Of a DNA stretch of 64,000 nucleotides, positions 8,408 through 17,524 are shown one piece after another. The position numbers were made by a program, and so were the translations under genes. The DNA is from Nitritalea halalkaliphila LW7 (GTDB lineage: Bacteria; Bacteroidota; Bacteroidia; Cytophagales; Cyclobacteriaceae). How positions within the stretch are numbered: the first letter of the stretch is position 1; every line of letters begins with the position of its first letter. The stretch covers positions 17,455 through 81,454 of the forward strand of contig NZ_AJYA01000028.1 in assembly GCF_000265075.1 (NCBI RefSeq), read 5' to 3'. The notes beneath the pieces are model-generated. The model had not been told where the DNA came from, searched no databases, and saw only the letters and a program-made list of their open reading frames with translations.

Positions 8408-9187
8408 CTAAGGCCGCTGCTCACTTGCTATAGGCCAGTTTTCAGCACGTACATCCACTAAAGTCTCCGAAAAGGCTTCCGGATGAAACAGCAGGTCTAA
8501 GCATCTGGATGCCGATCGCTCGGGAGTCCAGAGCTGCCCGCTGGATTTTAGCTGCGTGAATTTCTCTAAATTCCGAAATTCATCTGCTGGCGCACGTCGA
8601 ATGTCAGCTTGCATTTCTGTGTCCACTACCCCAGGCGCTACACTGAAACAGCGTAGCGAGGAATTTCTATGTGCAGCTTCTAGCGCCACGGTCTCCGAAT
8701 AACGGTTTAAAGCGGCCTTCGAAGCACTGTATGCGGACCAGCCATCGATGGCTTTCAGTGCCGCCCCCGAACTGATGTTTAGGATGACCCGCTTCAGGTT
8801 CTCGTCTTGCCCGTAAAGCGCTAAAAACTGATTCATCAACTGTAAAGGCGCCGTCGTGTTCAGCTGAAACAGCGCAGCGATACCAGCTGAGGTAAGTTGG
8901 CCCACATGCCGAATTTCTCCGATCCAACCTGCATTATTAATCAAGTAAACAGCCTGTAGCGGATTTCCCTCTTGGCTTTTGGCCGTACAGGCCGCCTCCG
9001 GAACAGTGAAACCCACTCCCGGAGCTGCTAAATCGGCCTCCTGCCAGAAAAAGCGAGCATGCTCCACCTCAGGGCGCGTGCGGGAAAAACCCCAAACTTC
9101 CATTTCTGGATCACGCAGCAGCTGCTGAAGCATGGCTAAGCCAAGACCCCGGCTACAACCCGTAAGCCACGTTCTTTTCGTCACCAT
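8408..9187 (-). CDS. SDR family NAD(P)-dependent oxidoreductase
   Basis: A classical short-chain dehydrogenase/reductase of 259 residues. It has the cofactor motif 'TGCSRGLG' (9-16), 'NNAG' (84-87), the catalytic Ser in 'NISSG' (139/140), and Tyr153-Lys157 in 'YSASK'. An Arg after the second strand ('FSRTRPE') suggests NADPH. Overall similarity is to the sepiapterin reductase/benzil reductase-like group, but the substrate cannot be assigned. It starts 6 bases after the hslU stop on the same strand, so it is probably the last gene of the lon-porQ-hslU run. Confidence 0.88.
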   Translation of the reverse strand: MVTKRTWLTGCSRGLGLAMLQQLLRDPEMEVWGFSRTRPEVEHARFFWQEADLAAPGVGFTVPEAACTAKSQEGNPLQAVYLINNAGWIGEIRHVGQLTSAGIAALFQLNTTAPLQLMNQFLALYGQDENLKRVILNISSGAALKAIDGWSAYSASKAALNRYSETVALEAAHRNSSLRCFSVAPGVVDTEMQADIRRAPADEFRNLEKFTQLKSSGQLWTPERSASRCLDLLFHPEAFSETLVDVRAENWPIASEQRP

Positions 9188-9193
9188 AAGCGC

Positions 9194-10609
9194 TTAGAGA
9201 ATGTACTGGGAAAGGTCACGATTCGTTACCAATGAGGATAGTCGCTCCTGCACCATCTCCGCCGTAATCATCAAGCGTGCATGCGGCGTAATCGTGTCTG
9301 GCACATCGAAGAGGAAGTCATTTAAAAGGTGGCTCATTACTGTATGTAGCCGTCGGGCTCCGATATTTTCTACTTCCTCATTTAAGGTATACGCTAGTCG
9401 CGCGATTTCTTTTATCGCATCATCGGTAAATTCGAGATGCACCTCTTCAGCACCGAACAAGGCTTCGTACTGCTTGGTCAACGCATTTTTCGGCTCCTTT
9501 AAAATCTTGTAAAAATCCCCCTCTGTGAGGCTTTGGAGCTCCACACGGATAGGAAAACGTCCCTGTAATTCGGGAATCAGATCGGATGGCTTGCTCACAT
9601 GAAAGGCTCCCGCTGCGATAAACAAGACATGATCGGTGTGTACGATGCCGTACTTGGTGTTCACCGCACTGCCTTCCACGATGGGGAGTAAATCACGCTG
9701 CACCCCCTCTCGGCTCACGTCCGGGCCACCGCCGCCCATCTTGCTGCTCTTAGAGGCGATCTTATCGATTTCATCGATGAAGATGATGCCGTTATTTTCG
9801 GCCAAGCGTATCGCCTCCTCTTTCAGGTCATCCATGTCGATCAACTTACTTGTCTCCTCTTCCATTAGCACTTTACGGGCCTCGGAGATGCTTAGCTTAC
9901 GTTTTTTCGTTTTTTTGGGCATCATACCGCTGAGCATATCCTGTAATCCCGCCATGCTGGCATCGTCCATCATACCGTTTCCGATCATGCCCACACCCAC
10001 GGAAGGGCTTTGCTTCACGGTAATCTCTATTTTACGCTCCTCCAGGTCTCCATTTCGAAGCTTTTCGCGGAAGCGCTCCCGTGTGCGCTCATTCAGCTCC
10101 TCTGAATCAGCCTGCTCGGGATTAAACTCTGTGTCCACCTGATTCTGCCGAGAAAAATTGGGCGCAAAGCCCGCCTTTTTCACCGGTGGAATTAATATGT
10201 CCAGAATCTGCTCCTCCACAGCCTCGGCTGCTTTTTCCTTTACCTCTTCGTTTTTCTTTTCGCGCACCACGTGAATCGCTTGCTCCACCAGGTCCCGCAC
10301 CATGCTTTCCACATCGCGGCCCACATAGCCCACCTCCGTGAATTTAGAGGCCTCTACCTTCGTAAAAGGCGCCTGTGCCACCTTAGCCAGGCGACGCGCT
10401 ATTTCTGTTTTCCCGACACCCGTGCTCCCGATCATTAAAATATTATTCGGGACGATATCGCGCTGAATCTCTTCTTTGACCTTCAGGCGGCGGATTCTGT
10501 TGCGCAGGGCGATCGCCACATTCCGCTTCGCATCCTGCTGCCCGATGATGTATTTATCTAATTCAGCCACGATCTGCCGTGGGGTGAGATAATCAAATTC
10601 GTTTTTCAT
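9194..10609 (-). CDS. hslU: ATP-dependent protease ATPase subunit HslU
   Basis: AAA+ unfoldase of the HslUV (ClpYQ) protease, 471 residues. It shows Walker A 'GSTGVGKTEIARRLA', the pore loop 'GYVGRD', a variable I-domain (~130-240), Walker B 'GIIFIDEIDKIA', sensor 1 'FIAAGAFHVSKPSDL', the arginine-finger region 'PELQGRFPIRVEL' and sensor 2 'ENIGARRLHTVM'. Length and motifs are normal. The peptidase partner hslV is not adjacent and not in the window. The start overlaps the porQ-like stop by 4 bases (ATGA). Confidence 0.95.
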   Translation of the reverse strand: MKNEFDYLTPRQIVAELDKYIIGQQDAKRNVAIALRNRIRRLKVKEEIQRDIVPNNILMIGSTGVGKTEIARRLAKVAQAPFTKVEASKFTEVGYVGRDVESMVRDLVEQAIHVVREKKNEEVKEKAAEAVEEQILDILIPPVKKAGFAPNFSRQNQVDTEFNPEQADSEELNERTRERFREKLRNGDLEERKIEITVKQSPSVGVGMIGNGMMDDASMAGLQDMLSGMMPKKTKKRKLSISEARKVLMEEETSKLIDMDDLKEEAIRLAENNGIIFIDEIDKIASKSSKMGGGGPDVSREGVQRDLLPIVEGSAVNTKYGIVHTDHVLFIAAGAFHVSKPSDLIPELQGRFPIRVELQSLTEGDFYKILKEPKNALTKQYEALFGAEEVHLEFTDDAIKEIARLAYTLNEEVENIGARRLHTVMSHLLNDFLFDVPDTITPHARLMITAEMVQERLSSLVTNRDLSQYIL

Positions 10610-11628
10610 TCGTCAAATCGTTTTTTTCTTTGTAATGAGGTACTCAGGCTGATCGCATGGAAACTTCCCGGTGCGAAAGCCTGAAAAAGATGTCCGTAAC
10701 TGAGCGTCACCTCGCCGACAGCGGCCCGCAGCCCCGTAGAAATGCCCGTAAGCCCTATGCCGTCTAAGCCCTGCAAGCCACTGCGCATGGCCTGCCGGTA
10801 TCCAAGTTGAAAGGTGAGCTGCTCTCGAATGAAGAGTTCCGCAGCGAAAACCAAACTCTCCAGCCCCTGTCGTTGCCGTGCCACTTGTGCCAGCCCACCT
10901 AAAGGATCTGGACGACTGCTCCCCTGCCCGAGTGGATCACCCAGACTGGCATGGAGCCCGATGGGCAAACCCTCCGGCCGAAATCCTACACCGAAACGCA
11001 AAAGCGGACGTGTGAGTCCCCCGGGGGGAAGTTCCTCCTCTGTAGAACGGTAAAGTAAGCCAGCCTGTTCGAATGCCAGCGCAATCCGTACATTTTCTAC
11101 CGGATGCTGGTATAAAAAGCCCAGTTGAAAAAAAAAGGCAGACTCCTGAATCAGCGCCACCGTACTTTGACGCAAGCCGAGTGCAAACCCATACCGCAGT
11201 ACCTGCGTACCACGCGCATAGCCCGTCTGCAGCTGCAGCGACTGCACGCGCGGATCTGCTAGTGGCTGGCCCTGTGCGTCGGCACCCACTCCACCATCCA
11301 CAGTAAGCAGGCTAATCGCATGCGTCCATGTCCCTTCAAGGGGTGCGGCATGACTAAACTGCACTTGCCCCCCCGTAAAACTGGGACCAAATCGCGCCAT
11401 ACTCACACTGAATCTATGCTCCAGAAGGCTGTCTGCCAAAGCAATGTTTTGCAAAGCCAGTGCACCTGCACCGGCCTTTGTGAGATTCGTCCCCCCTAAA
11501 GCCAGTAAGGTGGGATGCAGCGGTGGCGCTTCGCGCAAAAACTGTTGCGCCCAGCCCTGCTGCTGCACACATAGGCAAAGCAGCAGGCCGAATAGGCGGT
11601 AGTTCCACAGGCGCACCAAGGACTGCAT
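10606..11628 (-). CDS. porQ: Putative T9SS outer-membrane protein PorQ
   Basis: A 340-residue exported protein: signal peptide ending at 'GWAQ' (residue ~28), then 'LHPTLLALGGTNL...ALQNIALAD', which resembles the conserved N-terminal region of PorQ/PorV-type barrels, then repeated amphipathic beta strands ending in an aromatic-containing strand. In many Bacteroidota a porQ gene lies next to lon, which supports the call; the gene here sits 3 bases after lon and overlaps hslU by 4. PorQ is an outer-membrane component of the type IX attachment complex. Sequence similarity I can judge by eye is moderate, so a general FadL/PorV-like barrel remains possible. Confidence 0.62.
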   Translation of the reverse strand: MQSLVRLWNYRLFGLLLCLCVQQQGWAQQFLREAPPLHPTLLALGGTNLTKAGAGALALQNIALADSLLEHRFSVSMARFGPSFTGGQVQFSHAAPLEGTWTHAISLLTVDGGVGADAQGQPLADPRVQSLQLQTGYARGTQVLRYGFALGLRQSTVALIQESAFFFQLGFLYQHPVENVRIALAFEQAGLLYRSTEEELPPGGLTRPLLRFGVGFRPEGLPIGLHASLGDPLGQGSSRPDPLGGLAQVARQRQGLESLVFAAELFIREQLTFQLGYRQAMRSGLQGLDGIGLTGISTGLRAAVGEVTLSYGHLFQAFAPGSFHAISLSTSLQRKKRFDE

Positions 11629-11631
11629 GGG

Positions 11632-14130
11632 CTACTGATTTCCGTGGACTGCAGGCGCAGCGCTCGAGCTATCTTCTAGCACAAAGTGCATCGGATCCGG
11701 CACCAGCTCCTCTAAAAGGGCCAGCTCCAGCACCTCTCCCACCTTTTCTACGAAGTGAAAGGTCAGCCCCTCTCGGTACGTCTCATCGATTTCATCCACA
11801 TCGCGGCGGTTAATTTTTGAGAGGATAATCTGGTCGATGCCGGCGCGCTTCGCGGCCAAAATCTTTTCTTTAATCCCGCCCACAGGCATAACGCGGCCCT
11901 TTAGCGTGATTTCTCCCGTCATGGCCAACTTAGGCGCTACGCGGCGCTGTGTGTATAGCGAGGCCATAGCCGTGAGCATCGTAATACCAGCAGAAGGCCC
12001 ATCCTTCGGCACTGCACCTGCAGGCACGTGAATATGCAAATCATAACGATCAAAAATCCGGTAATCGATTCCCAGACGGTCGGCATGAGAGCGCAAATAG
12101 GAAAGTGCCGTCATGGCGGATTCTTTCATGACATCGCCTAGCTGCCCAGAAAGGGTCAGCTTGCCCTTGCCACGGCTGAGGGAGGTTTCGATAAACAGAA
12201 TTTCGCCACCTACCGAGGTCCAGGCCAGTCCCGTAACTACGCCTGCCTCATCGTTATTCAAATAACTTTCTTTATCGAACATCTCCGCGCCGAGAATGGC
12301 CTTCACCTGCTCCACGCCGATGCGCTTCGTATAAGGTTCCTCCATGGCTACAGACTTAGCCACATGACGCACCACCTTACCGATAGCCCGCTCCAAGCCA
12401 CGCACGCCCGACTCACGGGTGTAGCCATCCACGATTTTCACCAGCGCCTGCTTGTCGAAACTAATTTCTTTTCCACTCAGTCCATGCTCTTTGCGCTGCT
12501 TGGGCACCAAGTGCTTTTTCGCGATTTCAACCTTCTCCTCCAGGGTATAGCCCGAAACTTCGATGATCTCCATCCGATCCCGTAAAGCGGGTTGGATGCG
12601 ATCCAGACTGTTCGCCGTAGCGATAAAAAGCACCTTTGAGAGGTCGTACTCCACCTCCAAATAATTATCGGAGAAGGTACTGTTCTGCTCCGGATCTAGC
12701 ACCTCTAGGAAGGCGGAAGAAGGGTCTCCACGGAAATCTGAGCTCAACTTATCGATTTCATCCAAGACATACACAGGGTTAGAAGACTTCACCTTCTTCA
12801 TGTTTTGGATGATTTTCCCTGGCATAGCACCGATGTACGTCTTTCGGTGTCCGCGGATTTCCGCCTCATCATGCACGCCACCTAGAGACATGCGCACATA
12901 TTTGCGCCCCAGCGCGGCGGCTATTGACTTGCCCAAAGAGGTTTTTCCCACCCCTGGAGGGCCATATAAGCATAAAATCGGTCCTTTTAAGTCATTTTTC
13001 AGCTTTAACACAGCCAAATATTCGATAATCCGCTCCTTCACCTTCTCCAAACCATGATGATCCTTATCCAAAATGGCTTTCGCACGGTTCAGATCGAAAT
13101 TATCCCGCGTAAACTCATTCCAAGGCAGGTCCACCATCGTTTCGGCATAACCAAGCGCGATGGGATACTCTGGTGACTGCGGATTCAGGCGCAAAAGTTT
13201 TTCTAATTCTTTATGGAAGTGTTTGCTCACAGCTTCCGGCCACTTTTTCTTGGCAGCCTTTTTACGCAGCTCCTCTACCTCCTTTTCAGGCCCCTCTTCG
13301 CCCAGCTCACTCTGGAGCACTTTCATCTGCTGGCGCAAAAAATAATCGCGCTGCTGCTGATCGATGTCCGTGTGCACTTTCTTGTGGATCTCCGACTTGA
13401 TTTCCAGCATCTGGATGTCCTTCATCATCAGCTCCAGCAGCAGGGTGGCACGCTGAACACCGTCCTCGGTCTCGAGCAGCTGCTGCTTCGGCCCCACAGG
13501 AGCGTTTAAGTTGGAAGAAAGAAAATGAGTCAGGAAGGGCGCGTTATCGATATTATCCAGCGCCACCTGCGCCTCGCGCGGAATATCTGGGTTCAAGTAC
13601 AAGATACGAGCAGCCGCCTCCTTCAGGGACTCCTCTAAGGCGTCCATTTCCTTATCGTCTTCCGGGAAAGACTCTTCTAAGAAATTCACTTTGGCCTGAA
13701 AATAGGGGGTATCGGTCAGCTGCTCCTGAATTTCAAAACGCTTTTTCCCCTGAATGATGATCGTGGTGTTTCCGTCGGGAAGTACGATCATCTTCAAGAT
13801 TTTTGCCAGCGTCCCTACTTGATAGATCTCATCCCAACCTGGATCCTCCACCTGCGGATTGATCTGCGCACATACGCCGATGAGCTTATCCGTTTTTTGG
13901 GCCTTTTTCACCAGTTTTATCGAGCGCTCACGCCCCACAGTGATGGGGATGACGACGCCCGGGAAAAGCACCGTATTCCGTACGGTCAAAATGGGAATCC
14001 GATCATTTAATGTTTTCGTGTCGAGAACCTGCTCCTCCTCTTCGTCGGTAATCAGCTGGATAAAATCACCTTCTGAAGGAAAGTCTCCCAGACTATGGAT
14101 GTGGTAGGGTTGTGGATTGTTTTCGTTCAT
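11632..14130 (-). CDS. lon: Endopeptidase La (Lon), ATP-dependent serine protease
   Basis: Full-length Lon, 832 residues. It has the N-terminal substrate-binding LON domain ('[20 protein letters not shown]', ~45-250), a coiled central segment, AAA+ Walker A '[16 protein letters not shown]', Walker B '[11 protein letters not shown]', and the S16 protease domain with catalytic Ser713 in 'KDGPSAGIT' and Lys756 in 'GGIKEK' (43 residues apart as in E. coli Lon). It degrades misfolded and regulatory proteins in the cytoplasm. First gene of a minus-strand run lon-porQ-hslU-SDR. No HrcA/heat-shock site was identified upstream. Confidence 0.97.
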   Translation of the reverse strand: MNENNPQPYHIHSLGDFPSEGDFIQLITDEEEEQVLDTKTLNDRIPILTVRNTVLFPGVVIPITVGRERSIKLVKKAQKTDKLIGVCAQINPQVEDPGWDEIYQVGTLAKILKMIVLPDGNTTIIIQGKKRFEIQEQLTDTPYFQAKVNFLEESFPEDDKEMDALEESLKEAAARILYLNPDIPREAQVALDNIDNAPFLTHFLSSNLNAPVGPKQQLLETEDGVQRATLLLELMMKDIQMLEIKSEIHKKVHTDIDQQQRDYFLRQQMKVLQSELGEEGPEKEVEELRKKAAKKKWPEAVSKHFHKELEKLLRLNPQSPEYPIALGYAETMVDLPWNEFTRDNFDLNRAKAILDKDHHGLEKVKERIIEYLAVLKLKNDLKGPILCLYGPPGVGKTSLGKSIAAALGRKYVRMSLGGVHDEAEIRGHRKTYIGAMPGKIIQNMKKVKSSNPVYVLDEIDKLSSDFRGDPSSAFLEVLDPEQNSTFSDNYLEVEYDLSKVLFIATANSLDRIQPALRDRMEIIEVSGYTLEEKVEIAKKHLVPKQRKEHGLSGKEISFDKQALVKIVDGYTRESGVRGLERAIGKVVRHVAKSVAMEEPYTKRIGVEQVKAILGAEMFDKESYLNNDEAGVVTGLAWTSVGGEILFIETSLSRGKGKLTLSGQLGDVMKESAMTALSYLRSHADRLGIDYRIFDRYDLHIHVPAGAVPKDGPSAGITMLTAMASLYTQRRVAPKLAMTGEITLKGRVMPVGGIKEKILAAKRAGIDQIILSKINRRDVDEIDETYREGLTFHFVEKVGEVLELALLEELVPDPMHFVLEDSSSAAPAVHGNQ

Positions 14131-14390
14131 ATAGACAAATTGGCAGCGAACTGCCGAATAGACTGCTTCTTTGCGCCGGCTAGGCGCGATTTATTTCAAA
14201 CAAGATTAGCGGCAAGGGGCATGCCAATAAAGATACGAGAACATTTTGACAGGTACGGCATTTCCGCGGAGGAATTCCCTGCTGCTCTGCTCCCCTGCCC
14301 GTTTCCACCTGAGTTTTAGGCCGCCGCCCTTGACTGAGAAGTCTATTTGTCCTAATTTAAAGCTTCCAAAAACCACAAACGCTTTCCTTC

Positions 14391-14934
14391 ATGCAAAGAA
14401 CTATCGTAAATCCCTTATTTAAGGATGAAGTAACCTTTAAGACCCTGTCTATGGAATCTGGGGGTACGGAAACTGTTTTGGAACTCCTTCTCAGCCAAAA
14501 GGGGGAAGTCCCATGCACTATCACAAGACCTTTAGCGAGACCTTTACAGCCGTGGAGGGCACACTGGGGCTGAAGCTTAAAAGCGGTGAACGCCGCCTAC
14601 AGCCCGGAGAGAGCTACACGGTAAAACCCTTCGAGGTGCATGGCTTTTTTAACCCTAGCGCCTCGGAATCCATCCGCTTTTCGATCCGTTTAGCCCCGGG
14701 GCATAGTGGCTTCGAAAATGCTTTGCGCATCATGTATGGCCTGGCGCAGGATGGCCTTACCGATAAAAATGGCATCCCGAAGGACTTGGGTGTGGCCTTT
14801 TGGCTAGGGGAACTGAACGATTCACATGTGGACATGCTGGCGTTTAAGGTGCTGAGCCCTTTGGGCAAATTTTTGGCCAAGAAGGTCAAAAATCCGGGAA
14901 AGATCAGGAGCTGTTCGACCGGTACTGTCGATAA
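14391..14934 (+). CDS. Cupin domain protein (two 1-nt frameshifts)
   Basis: Two overlapping frames join into one ~181-residue single-domain cupin. The first part (14391 to ~14512) ends 'ELLLSQKGEVP' and the second continues 'MHYHKTFSETFTAVEGTLGL'; adding a C to the CCC at 14512-14514 merges them. Near the end, one A added to AAA at 14899-14901 replaces an odd tail with 'DQELFDRYCR' and a stop at 14934. Cupin motif 1 is 'HYHKTFSETFTAVEG' (metal-binding His, His and Glu) and motif 2 is 'PFEVHGFFNP'. Ligand and reaction unknown; such proteins may be sugar or small-molecule binding enzymes. Confidence 0.72.
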
Positions 14935-15035
14935 AGTCCTGTAGAAAGGTACATGGCGGATAGAAAGGACCACCTGCCCCGTCTCTCTGCAGAGCACTCT
15001 AGTACAGCTCCCGCAAAGTACCTAATGCGAAAATG

Positions 15036-15079
15036 AAAATGCCCCCATGCATGACTTTTTCTACATCGGGGGCATTTTT
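15036..15079. terminator. Bidirectional terminator between cupin gene and purA
   Basis: 11-bp stem AAAATGCCCCC (15036-15046) / GGGGGCATTTT (15068-15078), with T's on one side and A's on the other, between two convergent genes. Confidence 0.75.
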
Positions 15080-15157
15080 AGGCTTTCATTCTAGTCCGAG
15101 GTACAGGGAGTATCCCTTTCGCGCATTCTAGATGCGCTTTTCGGGCACCTTTGCGCC

Positions 15158-16426
15158 TCAGCGCAAAATCGTCTGCGTACGATCTGGGCCCACGGAGACC
15201 AGCTTAATCGGCACCTGAAGGGCCTCCTCCAGGTAGCTTACATAATTTTTTAGCGCCTCAGGGAAAGCATCATAGGAGCTTACGCCCTCCAAGCTGCAGT
15301 TCCAGCCCGGCAGTGTCTCATAAACCGGCTGGAGGTCCGCATCCACCTCATAGGGAAGCGTATCCACCTGCGTGCCATCTGGTAGCACGTACTGGGTGCA
15401 GACTTTAATTTCCTCGAATATGTTTAAGACATCGGCCTTCATCATAAACAGCTGGGTAACTCCATTAATCATGATGCTGTAGCGCAGAGCAGGCAAGTCG
15501 ATCCAGCCACAGCGCCGTGGTCTTCCCGTGGTGCTCCCGAACTCGTTGCCTTCTTTGCGCATGCGCTCCCCGTCCTCATCGAAAAGCTCTGTCGGGAAGG
15601 GGCCGGAACCCACGCGCGTGCAGTAGGCCTTAAAGATTCCGAAGACCTCGCCGATGTTAGCGGGGGCTACGCCGAGGCCCGTACAGGCACCTGCTGCCAT
15701 GGTCGTGCTGCTGGTCACGAAGGGGTAGGAACCGAAGTCGATATCCAGGAGAGAGCCCTGCGCACCTTCCGCTAAGATGCGGGACTGCTGCCGCAGCTGC
15801 TCGTTTACGAGGTACTCACTATCGACCAGTTTTAGGGTTTTAAAGAAGTCCACCGCATCGAAAAAGTCCTTTTCCAAAGCCTCCAGAGGGCTAAGGTCAT
15901 GCTGGTAGAAGCCCAGAATCATCTTGTGGTGCTGCACCACTTCCTGGTACTTTTCCTGGAAATTCGGCGCGACCATATCTCCCACACGAAGGGCCATGCG
16001 TCCGATTTTATCTTGGTAGGTAGGGCCGATGCCCTTCAGTGTGCTACCGATTTTTTTATCGCCTTTCGACTTCTCATACGCCGCATCGAGGAGCTTGTGC
16101 GTAGGAAGAATGAGGGTGGCTTTTTTACTGATGCAGAGGTTTTGTCTGTAATCGATGGAAAATTTAGCGAGGCCATCGATTTCTTTTTTCAGGACGACCG
16201 GATCGAGTACGACCCCGTTTCCGACCACATTTAAGATATTCGATCTAAAAATTCCAGAAGGAATCTGATGTAAAACATGCTTGATACCATCAAATTCGAG
16301 TGTATGCCCGGCATTCGGGCCTCCTTGGAATCGGGCCACGACATCATACTGCGGTGCGAGGACATCGACTACCTTGCCTTTGCCTTCATCGCCCCACTGT
16401 AAGCCCAGGAGAATATCCATCTTCAT
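15158..16426 (-). CDS. purA: Adenylosuccinate synthetase
   Basis: PurA condenses IMP and aspartate, using GTP, in the first committed step of AMP synthesis. The protein has 422 residues, normal length. It carries the P-loop-like 'LQWGDEGKGKVVDVLA' with catalytic Asp, 'GPNAGHTLEFDG' with catalytic His, 'GSTLKGIGPTYQDK' for IMP contact, and 'STTGRPRRCGWID' before the C-terminal 'SVGPDRTQTI' GTP site. The gene follows fur-STAS on the same strand after a 218-bp gap with a possible terminator, so it likely has its own promoter. Confidence 0.97.
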   Translation of the reverse strand: MKMDILLGLQWGDEGKGKVVDVLAPQYDVVARFQGGPNAGHTLEFDGIKHVLHQIPSGIFRSNILNVVGNGVVLDPVVLKKEIDGLAKFSIDYRQNLCISKKATLILPTHKLLDAAYEKSKGDKKIGSTLKGIGPTYQDKIGRMALRVGDMVAPNFQEKYQEVVQHHKMILGFYQHDLSPLEALEKDFFDAVDFFKTLKLVDSEYLVNEQLRQQSRILAEGAQGSLLDIDFGSYPFVTSSTTMAAGACTGLGVAPANIGEVFGIFKAYCTRVGSGPFPTELFDEDGERMRKEGNEFGSTTGRPRRCGWIDLPALRYSIMINGVTQLFMMKADVLNIFEEIKVCTQYVLPDGTQVDTLPYEVDADLQPVYETLPGWNCSLEGVSSYDAFPEALKNYVSYLEEALQVPIKLVSVGPDRTQTILR

Positions 16427-16556
16427 GCGCTGTGAAATTATGCTTAATTGCGTTAACGTTCTTTTAAGCTGTGAAATTTGGAAGAAACGGCCTGAATAGC
16501 AAGAAAAGTAACGGATTTATTATTCTCTCTTGGCCAACAGCGGGGAACCCTGGGGC

Positions 16557-16611
16557 AAAAAAAATCTCCCTCCCTTCTCCAGGCAGCCACCTAAGGAAAA
16601 GGAAAGGAGAT
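16557..16611 (-). terminator. Possible terminator downstream of the STAS gene
   Basis: On the minus strand, ATCTCC pairs with GGAGAT across a ~36-base loop and is followed directly by eight T's (plus A run 16557-16564). The long loop makes this tentative. Confidence 0.35.
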
Positions 16612-16644
16612 CGCCCCGCTATCCGATGATGGTGGAGGGATTGC

Positions 16645-16989
16645 CTACTTGATTTTCGCCTCGAGCTCTTCCTGCGTCTCGAAAATGGTGAAGATATTAT
16701 GCAGCTTGGTGATGATCAGCAGCTTTTTCACATGCTCCGAAGGTGCGGTCAGGTACATTTCCCCTTCCACATTTCGCATTTTCGTCAGCATGGTAATCAG
16801 CACGCCGATACCACTGGAGCTGATGTAGCGCACCTCAGAAAGGTCGATCACAAACTGCCGTAGCCCAGCTTCCACTGCATCGGTGACATACTCTACCAGG
16901 CGCGGCCCCGCCTCGTCTCCGATCAGATCTCCGGTTAATTTTAATTCGTGCCAGCTTTCGTGCGGCACTAGAGTGTGTTTTAGTTTCAT
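16645..16989 (-). CDS. STAS domain protein (anti-sigma factor antagonist-like)
   Basis: A single STAS domain of 114 residues. The core '[11 protein letters not shown]', '[20 protein letters not shown]' and '[20 protein letters not shown]' follow the SpoIIAA/RsbV fold; Ser58-Ser59 in 'SSSG' occupy the position phosphorylated by partner kinases. Such proteins sequester anti-sigma kinases, but no RsbW-like kinase or PP2C phosphatase is nearby. The start at 16989 overlaps the fur stop (ATGA), pointing to coupled translation; a longer in-frame start at 17025 would overlap fur by 40 bases and adds basic residues unlike the family. Confidence 0.82.
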   Translation of the reverse strand: MKLKHTLVPHESWHELKLTGDLIGDEAGPRLVEYVTDAVEAGLRQFVIDLSEVRYISSSGIGVLITMLTKMRNVEGEMYLTAPSEHVKKLLIITKLHNIFTIFETQEELEAKIK

Positions 16990-17455
16990 GCCAATGCTCT
17001 GTTTTCGCAATTTTCTTTTTGGCAAGTGCCGTATAAAATCAAGGAATGATGCAGCACCTTAAAGTTCAGTATTTCACCTACGGTATTTTGAATGTTTTGG
17101 ATACGAGGATCACAAAATTCGAGGACCTGATTGCACTCCGTGCAAATAAGATGATCGTGCTGCTTAAATCCATACGACTTTTCATACTGCGCGAGATTTT
17201 TGCCAAACTGATGTTTGGTAACCAGATCGCACTCCACTAACAAATCGAGCGTGTTATAAACAGTAGCCCGGCTGACTCTATAATTCTTATTTTTCATGCT
17301 GATGTAGAGAGATTCTACATCGAAATGACCTGTTCTCGTGTAAATTTCCTCTAAAATGGCATACCGCTCCGGTGTTTTACGAAGCTTTTTTATTTTCTAA
17401 GTATGCCGTAAAGATTTTTTTTTACCTCCTCGAAGAGTGTCGGATTTAAGGCCAT
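16986..17455 (-). CDS. fur: Fur family transcriptional regulator (two 1-nt insertions in poly-A runs)
   Basis: An intact frame covers only the last 103 residues from 17297 ('[20 protein letters not shown]', the winged-helix DNA-contact helix). Upstream, removing one A from the A9 run (T9 at 17415-17423) and one from the A6 run (T6 at 17386-17391) joins it to an ATG at 17455: '[19 protein letters not shown]' then '[16 protein letters not shown]'. The result is 155 residues, normal for Fur. Metal-site features are present: '[16 protein letters not shown]' with a CxxC and 'YGTCQKENC' with a second CxxxxC. It is a ferric-uptake-type repressor; Zn or peroxide sensing cannot be excluded. AT-rich inverted repeats at its promoter suggest autoregulation. 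Confidence 0.88.
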
Positions 17456-17470
17456 GGTTCGTTTTTTTTA

Positions 17471-17499
17471 CAAATATAACGCTTGTTATTTAGAAATAA
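17471..17499 (-). promoter_or_regulatory. fur promoter with overlapping inverted repeats (candidate Fur box)
   Basis: The minus-strand -7 element TATATTTG (plus 17471-17478) overlaps ATAAC-GCTT-GTTAT (17476-17489), which in turn overlaps TTATTT-AG-AAATAA (17486-17499). The overlap of operator-like repeats with the -7 element suggests repressor control, probably by Fur itself. Confidence 0.45.
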
Positions 17500-17524
17500 T
17501 TCAAATAAGCCACTTACTTTCCCC

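Noticed and set aside
9636-10142. 168-codon plus-strand ORF inside hslU
   Set aside because: Antisense shadow of a conserved AAA+ gene, low-complexity Ser/Arg-rich translation.
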